Below, piece by piece: positions 6,245 to 11,688 of a stretch of 11,688 nt of DNA (position 1 is its first letter; each line of letters begins with the position of its first letter). The stretch is taken from positions 1 to 11,688 of the forward strand of contig UQSL01000058.1 of NCBI GenBank assembly GCA_900543705.1. Reading direction: 5' to 3'. The notes beneath the pieces are model-generated. The model was not told the DNA's origin. It was given only the letters and a program-made list of their open reading frames with translations, and ran no database searches. The translations under genes were made by a program, and so were the position numbers. The DNA comes from an uncultured Oscillospiraceae bacterium (lineage in GTDB: Bacteria; Bacillota; Clostridia; Oscillospirales; Ruminococcaceae).

Positions 6245-6562
6245 ATGTTTCGCAGAGAAATTGCACTTGAACTTATCAGTTGCCGGGAGAATGGGTCGGA
6301 GCTTGGAGAATTGTATTTTGAGCCTGCTAAACGAGGGGGAACTTATATCACAGTGATGCTCAGCGGAATGGAGGACATCAAGTCTGAGTGTTGCCTCTGT
6401 ATGAAAGGCGAACAAATCATCTTTCTCCCTCTGCCATCCCCCTGCCAGGGAAAAATTGAATTGTGTCTTTGGTCAAGTATTGAGATGGCCTCCGTTAAAG
6501 AGTACGAGGTCAGTATCTGTGATAAAAACCGGCGGATAACTTATTTGCGCGCCAGAAAATAA
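6245..6562 (+). CDS. Hypothetical protein, possibly sporulation-linked
   Basis: A 105-residue protein I do not recognise. ATG at 6245 follows a GAGGGGG ribosome binding site. It has its own terminator, and a sigma-K-like promoter 50 to 80 bases upstream. It is rich in alternating hydrophobic/polar segments (for example ITVMLSGM, EQIIFLPLP, KIELCLW), suggesting a small beta-rich soluble domain. There is no signal peptide or membrane segment. Six cysteines (residues 13, 49, 50, 52, 67 and 74, with one more near 92) stand out for a small protein and could matter for cross-linking if it is a coat protein, which is only an inference from its position after cotJABC and its promoter. The C-terminus is basic (RRITYLRARK). 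Confidence 0.75.
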   Translation: MFRREIALELISCRENGSELGELYFEPAKRGGTYITVMLSGMEDIKSECCLCMKGEQIIFLPLPSPCQGKIELCLWSSIEMASVKEYEVSICDKNRRITYLRARK

Positions 6563-6573
6563 CTTTCCATCTA

Positions 6574-6612
6574 CTGCGGTACCTTTACAACTGGTGCCGC
6601 AGATTTTTCTTT
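6574..6612 (+). terminator. Terminator of the orphan gene
   Basis: Ten-base arms CTGCGGTACC and GGTGCCGCAG (one G-T pair) with a 9-base loop, then ATTTTTCTTTT. It starts 11 bases past the stop of the gene at 6245. Confidence 0.88.
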
Positions 6613-6683
6613 TGCCTGTTTTTACAATGCACCTACTTTCCATCCAATTTTATCCTCCCTTTTTTCGGCTTTTCTCAGTAAGA

Positions 6684-6712
6684 ATGACAAATTTTTGTAT
6701 ATTCCTTATAAA
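6684..6712 (+). promoter_or_regulatory. Promoter for a candidate small RNA
   Basis: ATGACA (6684-6689), a 17-base spacer and TATAAA (6707-6712), each one base from the sigma-A consensus. Predicted start near 6719. No protein gene lies downstream on this strand before a terminator. Confidence 0.5.
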
Positions 6713-6793
6713 TTCCAATTGCCTATTTTGAACTGAAGATATTTGCAGTAGATACTGCAAATTGGTATGAAGTCGAAAATATATATAAGGAAT
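6701..6793. repeat. Inverted repeat with 10-base ends
   Basis: ATTCCTTATA (6701-6710) and TATAAGGAAT (6784-6793) are perfect complements. A further pair, CCAATT and AATTGG, is nested inside, and a central hairpin has 9-base arms (ATTTGCAGT/ACTGCAAAT). The element is AT-rich and 93 bases long. No target-site duplication is seen beside it. Confidence 0.5.
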
Positions 6794-6847
6794 GGGATTA
6801 TTTTGACAAAAGCCTTCTTTGGAACCACTCGCCTAGCGAGTGGTTTT
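6719..6847 (+). ncRNA. Candidate small RNA between the orphan gene and lysA
   Basis: A predicted transcript of about 129 bases begins at the promoter 6684-6712 and ends at the terminator 6823-6847. It contains a strong hairpin at 6740-6761 (9-base arms, AGAT loop). The only frames inside run through the terminator and do not look coding. Existence is inferred from promoter plus terminator alone; the family is unknown. Confidence 0.35.
6823..6847 (+). terminator. Plus-strand terminator with no annotated gene before it
   Basis: Ten-base arms AACCACTCGC and GCGAGTGGTT around CTA, then more T residues. The previous plus-strand gene already has its own terminator about 220 bases earlier, so this one implies another transcript. 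Confidence 0.8.
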
Positions 6848-6858
6848 CATTATACAAG

Positions 6859-6889
6859 AAAACACCCCCGGCTGAGGTCGGGGGTGTTT
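6859..6889 (-). terminator. Terminator of the lon-engB-lysA operon
   Basis: Eleven-base arms AAACACCCCCG and CGGGGGTGTTT around an 8-base loop. Read on the minus strand it is followed by TCTTG after TTT, 52 bases past the lysA stop. It could also act on the plus strand as a second stop after 6847. Confidence 0.9.
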
Positions 6890-6941
6890 CAAGATTAAGG
6901 GAGAATCGATCCTGTTTTGGGCCAGGAGTTTTCTATTTCTG

Positions 6942-8246
6942 TTAGATATCGTTGCGAACCAAATCCTCAAAGCTCTCACGTTTGACAACGATGCGGGAGG
7001 TACCGTCCTTCACCATGACAACCGCAGGACGGGGAATCCGGTTATAGTTGGAAGCCATAGAGTAGTTATAGGCACCAGTCGCAAGAACCGCGACAATATC
7101 CCCCTCAAGGATTTCCTGCGTGCTCATGTCTTTTCCGATTAGGTCACCGCTTTCGCAACATTTTCCGGCTAGGGTCACACTTCGAGTACGGGCATCGCCG
7201 GCCCGACTTGCCACGACCAGCTCATATTCGGATTCATACAGTGCATAACGAGGGTTATCGGTCATACCACCATCAATCGCAACATAGGTGCGGATATTCG
7301 GGATATCCTTGATAGAGCCCACTTTATACAAAGTAATCCCCGCAGGCCCGACAATCGAACGGCCCGGCTCGATGATGAGAAACGGCAGGTCGATTCCATG
7401 TTTTGCACAGGTTCCCTTGACCACCTCGGAGACCTTTTCCATGTAGCTGTCGTAGGGAACAGGGTCGTTTTCCGGCACATATTTGATGCCGAAGCCGCCG
7501 CCAAGATCGAGCTCCTTAATTCTGATACCTGTTTCCTTCTTGATATCGGAGATAAACCGAAGCATGACCTCGGCCGCATGTTCAAATGGTTCAATATCAA
7601 AAATCTGGGAACCAATGTGGCAGTGCAGGCCAACTAAAGAGACGTTTTCAAGCTTTGCAGCCTCTTTGACCGCTTCCATTGCCTCACCTGTTTCCAAGGC
7701 AAGGCCGAATTTGGAATCAATCTGCCCGGTACGGACGAAGCTGTGGGTATGCGCGTCCACTCCCGGCTTAATGCGAAACAGGATTTTTACCACTTTCCCC
7801 GCAGCATGTGCCATCCGGTTGAGCACATCAAGCTCCGTCAAGTTGTCGACGACAAGTCTACCAACACCAACTTCAAGAGCATAGGCGATTTCCTCTGCCG
7901 TCTTATTATTTCCATGGAAAAACATCCGCTCAGCCGGAAAACCCGCTTCGACTGCGGTATAAATCTCTCCTGCGGACACAACATCCAAGCCAAGCCCTTC
8001 GTCCGAGACGATGCGGCACATTTCCTTGCAGGAAAACGCCTTGCTCGCATAGGTAACGAGCCCTTTTCCGCTATAATGCTTCTCAATAGAATGGCGGAAC
8101 ATCCGACAGTTTGTACGGATTTGCCCTTCATCCATAACATACAGCGGAGTGCCGTACTGTTCCGCAAGCTCAATCGCATCCACTCCGCCAATCGTCAGGT
8201 GGTTGTGGCCGTTGACACTCAGGCAATCTGCAACAAACATAATCAT
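6942..8246 (-). CDS. lysA: Diaminopimelate decarboxylase
   Basis: LysA removes carbon dioxide from meso-diaminopimelate to make L-lysine, the last step of the pathway, using pyridoxal phosphate. The 434-residue protein shows the fold III barrel then C-terminal beta domain: cofactor lysine Lys69 in TYASKAF, HIGSQ (210-214), the phosphate-binding GGGFG (249-253), EPGR (293-296), the intersubunit catalytic Cys364-Glu365 in GKCCESGD, and Tyr393 in GAYNYSMASNYN. The length fits the family. ATG at 8246 follows AAGGAGAG closely; a second Met two codons on (8240) is also well spaced from it, so the start may be either. It is the last gene of the lon operon, 27 bases after engB, and is followed by a terminator. 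No other lysine gene is near. Confidence 0.97.
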   Translation of the reverse strand: MIMFVADCLSVNGHNHLTIGGVDAIELAEQYGTPLYVMDEGQIRTNCRMFRHSIEKHYSGKGLVTYASKAFSCKEMCRIVSDEGLGLDVVSAGEIYTAVEAGFPAERMFFHGNNKTAEEIAYALEVGVGRLVVDNLTELDVLNRMAHAAGKVVKILFRIKPGVDAHTHSFVRTGQIDSKFGLALETGEAMEAVKEAAKLENVSLVGLHCHIGSQIFDIEPFEHAAEVMLRFISDIKKETGIRIKELDLGGGFGIKYVPENDPVPYDSYMEKVSEVVKGTCAKHGIDLPFLIIEPGRSIVGPAGITLYKVGSIKDIPNIRTYVAIDGGMTDNPRYALYESEYELVVASRAGDARTRSVTLAGKCCESGDLIGKDMSTQEILEGDIVAVLATGAYNYSMASNYNRIPRPAVVMVKDGTSRIVVKRESFEDLVRNDI

Positions 8247-8273
8247 CCACTCTCCTTATTTTCTATCTTTTTT

Positions 8274-8915
8274 CTATACAATTGTGGAGTTGTCCTCCAC
8301 TTCTTGGGGAAGTTCATCATCCGGCTGCTCGAGCACGGATTCTTCCAGGATCGCCCGCAATTCCTCGACGCCCTCCCCTGTTTCAGAGGAAAAAGGAATC
8401 ATCGTAATCTGCTCGGCATAGGGAATCGTCTTGGCAAAGGACGACATCCGCTCCTCAAACTGCCGCTTTGACAGCTTGTCGCGCTTGGTCAGTACAATAA
8501 TAAAAGGGAAACCACCCTCAATGAGGAAATCAAGCAAAAACAAGTCGTCCTTCGTAGGGTCGTGCCGGATATCAATCAGGGATATGACCAGAGCCAAATC
8601 CCGGCTATCATCGTTCAAATACCCTTCAATCAATCCTGCCCAGCGCTTTTTTTCATCTTTTGAGACCTTGGCAAAACCATAACCCGGCAGATCGACCAGC
8701 TTCATCGTATTGTCGATGTCATAGAAATTGACAGTAATCGTCTTTCCGGGAACAGCGCTCACTCTGGCAAGCGACTTTCGATAAAGCAGTTTATTGATTA
8801 GGGATGATTTTCCGACATTAGAGCGCCCTGCCACGGCAATTTCCGGGCAAGTACTCGGAGGTATTTGAGAATACAGGCCGTATGAGGCCTGAAAACTCGC
8901 GTTATGGAAATTCAT
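8274..8915 (-). CDS. engB: Ribosome biogenesis GTPase EngB (YsxC/YihA)
   Basis: EngB is an essential GTPase that acts late in assembly of the large ribosomal subunit. The 213-residue protein contains all GTPase motifs: G1 GRSNVGKS (30-37), a G2 threonine in PGKTITVNFY (near 59-61), G3 DLPGYG (75-80), G4 TKRD (143-146) and G5 SSETG (176-180). The N-terminus (NASFQASYGLYSQIP) is typical of the family, and the C-terminal 15-20 acidic residues extend slightly past the core. The ATG overlaps the lon stop by four bases (ATGA), and the ribosome binding site GGAGGAA lies inside lon, so translation is coupled. The lon-engB order is common in Firmicutes. Confidence 0.97.
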   Translation of the reverse strand: MNFHNASFQASYGLYSQIPPSTCPEIAVAGRSNVGKSSLINKLLYRKSLARVSAVPGKTITVNFYDIDNTMKLVDLPGYGFAKVSKDEKKRWAGLIEGYLNDDSRDLALVISLIDIRHDPTKDDLFLLDFLIEGGFPFIIVLTKRDKLSKRQFEERMSSFAKTIPYAEQITMIPFSSETGEGVEELRAILEESVLEQPDDELPQEVEDNSTIV

Positions 8916-11374
8916 CGGGTTTCCTCCCTTGCTTGAACCGTAGTTACAGCGGGCTGCGGCTGAATCGGCATCGGCGGATACTTCTCCCCCGCTGCCTCTT
9001 TACCGGGGTCATTTTTTTCATACTGGATTTGGCTTGTCACATCCACACAAAGGGCATTTTCCAGCACAGTATCAATCGTGGAAGCGCAGATAAAGCGGAC
9101 ATGCTCTTTGACAATCGGCTCCACTTCTTCTAAATCCGGCTCGTTTTCCGCTGGAATCAGGACAGTTTTGATGCCTGTCTTATACGCTGCCATTGTTTTT
9201 TCCCGCAGGCCGCCGATGGGAAGAACACGTCCTCGCAGTGTAATTTCTCCAGTCATTGCAATGTCGCGCCGGACAGGAATCCCAGTGAGTGCGGAAACGA
9301 TTGCCGTCGTCATTGTCACACCGGCAGAAGGCCCGTCCTTTGGCACAGCGCCCTCGGGCGCATGGATATGGATGTCCTTGGTCTTATAGAAATCGCCAGG
9401 GATATTCCACTGGGATGCATGGGTGCGGATGCAGGTGATTGCCGCATGGGCGGATTCCTTCATCACGTCTCCAAGAGAACCGGTCAGCTCCACCTTTCCG
9501 TTGCCTTCCATGACGGCAACTTCAATTTCCATGGTCTCTCCGCCGACCGAAGTCCAAGCAAGCCCGGTTACTACGCCAATTTCATTTTTCTCCCGCAGAT
9601 GCTCCGGCTTAAAGCGCTTGATCCCCATATACCCTTCCATGTTTTTGGCTGTAATCGTGATGCGTTTTTCCGGCGCTTTTATCACACTGGTTGCGGCTTT
9701 CCGGCAGAGTTTCCCGATTTCCCGCTCCAAGGTACGCACACCCGCTTCCCTGGTGTAAGAATCAATCAGCTCATAAATTGCGGAATCCGAAATGCGCAAC
9801 TGTTTTGCAGTCAGGCCGTTTTTGGCAAGCTGCTTTGGCACTAGGTATTTCTTTCCAATTTGAAATTTTTCTTCTCTGGTATAACTGGAAAGCTCGATAA
9901 TCTCCATCCTGTCGCGCAGCGGATCCGGGATGCTGTAGAGATCATTTGCCGTGGTCAGGAAAAGCGTACGGCTTAAATCAAAGGGGACTTCTATGTAATG
10001 GTCGCGGAAGGCGACATTCTGCTCGGAGTCGAGCACTTCCAGCATCGCAGAGGAGGGGTCGCCGCGAAAATCATTTCCCATCTTGTCGATTTCATCGAGC
10101 AAAATCAGCGGGTTTTGGGTTTTCGCCTGAATGTACGCATTGATGATACGCCCCGGCATGGAGCCCACATAAGTTTTGCGGTGTCCGCGGATATCAGATT
10201 CATCCCGTACGCCGCCAAGGGACACTCTCACATAATTGCGCCCAAGCACTTTTGCAATCGAACGCGCAATGGAGGTTTTGCCGACACCCGGAGGCCCCAC
10301 CAGGCAGAGTATCTGCCCTTTCAGGTCGGGAGCAAGCTTGCGGACGGCAATCATTTCCAAAATCTGCTCTTTTACCTTTTGCAGGCCATAATGGTCTTTG
10401 TCCAGCGTCTTTTTCGCCTTGTCCACATCCAACTTGTCCTTGGAAAACTTCCCGAACGGCAAGGACAGGCAGGTGTCAAGATAGGTCCGAATAACACCCG
10501 CTTCCTGCGAATTAAGCGGCATCTTATTCATGCGTTCCGCCTCTTTCATCAGCTTCTCTTTGGAATCGTCATCAATGTCGAGTTCCAGAATTTTTGCACG
10601 GTACTCCTCCACTTCGTCCGCCGCGTTTTCACCCTCGCCGAGCTCTGCCGAAATAGCGCGCAGCTGTTCTCTTAGGTAGTAATCGCGCTGGTTCGCATCC
10701 ATCTGTTCTTTGACGCGATCCGCAATCTCCTGCTCAAGCTGAAGAATCTGAGTTTCTTCCTGCAAAAAACGGACGAGTACCTCTAGCCTGTGAGTCAGGC
10801 TGGATTCCTCTAGAATCTCCTGTTTTTCCCGAACCTCATGCAGGATATGCCCTGCAATCAGATGAACAAAAACAGAGGGCTCTTCCTCCGTTAGGATGTT
10901 CATGATCAATTCTTTCGGCATTTTGGGGGCATAGGCTATATATTCTTGGAACAGCTCTTTGGCAGAACGCATCAGGGCTACTGCCATCATGCTGTTTTCC
11001 GCCTCACACGCTTCCAGCGGATATTCCTCCACAATCGCCTCCATGTAGCCGTCCTTGTCGCGTATCGAAATCGTCCGGGCACGGTACAGCCCTTCGATAA
11101 GGACGCGCATTCCCTTGTCGCGCAGTTTGAGAATTTGTTTAACCTTCGCGACAACACCAATGGAATAAATATCTTGATTACCTGGATCCTCTGTCTCGAG
11201 ATCCTTTTGCGCAGCCAGAAAAATGGTCTGGTCGGCAGACATTGCAGCGCTGAGTGCTTCAATAGACTTTTTGCGTCCCGCATCAAAATGGAGAACCATT
11301 TCCGGAAACACAACGAGCCCGCGCAGCACCATCATCGGCAGAGTGACACATCTTTGAGGGGTTGCTGAATTCAT
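8912..11374 (-). CDS. lon: ATP-dependent protease Lon
   Basis: Lon unfolds and degrades damaged and some regulatory proteins in the cytoplasm as a hexamer. The 820-residue protein has, in order, the N-terminal substrate-binding LAN domain (about 10-205), a helical/coiled-coil linker (about 205-310), the AAA+ module with Walker A GPPGVGKT (360-367) and Walker B LILLDEID (423-430), and the protease domain with catalytic Ser683 in KDGPSAG and Lys726 in GGLREKT. This is the LonA type: there is no membrane segment inside the AAA+ module. About 38 residues at the C-terminus (QIQYEKNDPGKEA onward, proline-rich) extend beyond the usual end. ATG at 11374 follows AAAGGAGTT. It is first in the operon with engB and lysA. 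I found no CIRCE or CtsR-type heat-shock operator upstream. Confidence 0.98.
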   Translation of the reverse strand: MNSATPQRCVTLPMMVLRGLVVFPEMVLHFDAGRKKSIEALSAAMSADQTIFLAAQKDLETEDPGNQDIYSIGVVAKVKQILKLRDKGMRVLIEGLYRARTISIRDKDGYMEAIVEEYPLEACEAENSMMAVALMRSAKELFQEYIAYAPKMPKELIMNILTEEEPSVFVHLIAGHILHEVREKQEILEESSLTHRLEVLVRFLQEETQILQLEQEIADRVKEQMDANQRDYYLREQLRAISAELGEGENAADEVEEYRAKILELDIDDDSKEKLMKEAERMNKMPLNSQEAGVIRTYLDTCLSLPFGKFSKDKLDVDKAKKTLDKDHYGLQKVKEQILEMIAVRKLAPDLKGQILCLVGPPGVGKTSIARSIAKVLGRNYVRVSLGGVRDESDIRGHRKTYVGSMPGRIINAYIQAKTQNPLILLDEIDKMGNDFRGDPSSAMLEVLDSEQNVAFRDHYIEVPFDLSRTLFLTTANDLYSIPDPLRDRMEIIELSSYTREEKFQIGKKYLVPKQLAKNGLTAKQLRISDSAIYELIDSYTREAGVRTLEREIGKLCRKAATSVIKAPEKRITITAKNMEGYMGIKRFKPEHLREKNEIGVVTGLAWTSVGGETMEIEVAVMEGNGKVELTGSLGDVMKESAHAAITCIRTHASQWNIPGDFYKTKDIHIHAPEGAVPKDGPSAGVTMTTAIVSALTGIPVRRDIAMTGEITLRGRVLPIGGLREKTMAAYKTGIKTVLIPAENEPDLEEVEPIVKEHVRFICASTIDTVLENALCVDVTSQIQYEKNDPGKEAAGEKYPPMPIQPQPAVTTVQAREETR

Positions 11375-11453
11375 TGATTTAACTCCTTTATCTTACGAAT
11401 AGCGGCCTGCCGTTGCAAGCAGCAGTCAATTACCTATAATTCTACAAGGATAT

Positions 11454-11482
11454 ATTATAGTAAATTTTCCTTCCTTTTGCAA
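11454..11482 (-). promoter_or_regulatory. Sigma-A-type promoter of lon-engB-lysA
   Basis: On the minus strand, TTGCAA (11482-11477), a 17-base spacer and a perfect TATAAT (11459-11454). Predicted start near 11447, giving a leader of about 73 bases. Confidence 0.82.
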
Positions 11483-11535
11483 CCTTTTTAGTAGAGTTTC
11501 CTTTTTCCAGCAGCGAGATAAAATGCAATTGGAGG

Positions 11536-11564
11536 TTGACATGGAGGAAAAAGAGTGATAAACT
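11536..11564 (+). promoter_or_regulatory. Strong promoter of the tRNA-Ala gene
   Basis: A perfect TTGACA (11536-11541), a 17-base spacer and TAAACT (11559-11564). The predicted start is near 11571, 13 bases before the tRNA, and faces away from lon. Confidence 0.85.
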
Positions 11565-11583
11565 GAATTTTGTAATTTTGCAT

Positions 11584-11659
11584 GGGCCTGTAGCTCAGTT
11601 GGGAGAGCGTTCGGTTCGCATCCGAGAGGTCAAGGGTTCAAATCCCTCCAGCCCCACCA
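11584..11659 (+). tRNA. tRNA with Ala anticodon (CGC), atypical
   Basis: A 76-base cloverleaf with encoded CCA. D stem GCTC/GAGC, anticodon stem TTCGG/CCGAG, anticodon loop TTCGCAT (anticodon CGC, reads GCG), T loop TTCAAAT, discriminator A. Two oddities: position 4 against 69 is C/C, and 49 against 65 is A/C, so one pair is missing in the acceptor and one in the T stem. Position 3 pairs with C70 rather than U70, so the G3:U70 pair that alanyl-tRNA synthetase normally reads is absent. The strong promoter suggests it is expressed; it may be a minor or decaying isoacceptor. Confidence 0.85.
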
Positions 11660-11688
11660 CGATATACAGACAAAAAAGATATCACTCC

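Noticed and set aside
6767..6898. 43-codon reading frame (starting MKSKIYIRNG)
   Set aside because: It runs through two strong terminator hairpins, lacks a good ribosome binding site for its ATG, and its C-terminal half simply translates the hairpins.
7743..8471. Long plus-strand reading frame antisense to lysA and engB
   Set aside because: It lies opposite two clearly conserved genes and its translation has no recognisable features.
11387..11420. Second lon promoter TTGCAA-17-TAAGAT
   Set aside because: Its start would fall within the ribosome binding site of lon, leaving no usable leader.
11375..11500. CIRCE or CtsR heat-shock operator upstream of lon
   Set aside because: Neither the 9-base CIRCE arms nor the tandem heptamers of CtsR are present.

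Overview
The window looks like a piece of chromosome from an endospore-forming Firmicute, most likely in the class Clostridia. The evidence is a complete cotJA-cotJB-cotJC spore-coat operon, a type II pantothenate kinase (CoaW), a DUF421/YetF-type membrane protein, strong AGGAGG-like ribosome binding sites with some TTG and GTG starts, and many T-tailed hairpin terminators. The order (possibly Oscillospirales) is a guess from protein style and moderate GC. Most of the region is ordinary core genome. I see no phage, CRISPR array or intact insertion sequence.

Left part (1-2341): the 3' half of a tRNA-Leu runs in from the left edge. It is followed by about 400 bases with no convincing gene but five inverted repeats, ending in a strong terminator. 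On the minus strand, trmB (tRNA m7G46 methyltransferase) and a small overlapping orphan gene form an operon with a clear sigma-A promoter. A DUF421 membrane protein diverges from trmB.

Middle part (2342-6950): a FabG-like short-chain dehydrogenase is broken by a frameshift next to a missing stretch of about 11 bases. It is followed by a terminator and by a decayed minus-strand fragment that reads like the sensor domain of an AraC-type regulator. coaW, on the minus strand, has a strong promoter, a perfect 14-base palindrome at the predicted transcription start and a leader of about 230 bases with a foldable 112-base domain. Divergent from it is cotJABC, then a small orphan gene with a sigma-K-like promoter, then a possible small RNA with its own promoter and terminator.

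Right part (6950-11688): lon, engB and lysA run as one minus-strand operon (ATP-dependent protease, ribosome-assembly GTPase, diaminopimelate decarboxylase), with a clear promoter upstream and a terminator downstream. Divergent from lon is a tRNA gene with an Ala (CGC) anticodon that lacks the G3:U70 pair normally required for alanine identity and has two stem mismatches.

The best leads for something new are the coaW leader, the candidate small RNA at 6719-6847, the sporulation-type promoter on the orphan gene at 6245, and the odd tRNA-Ala. None amounts to a clearly novel multi-gene system.
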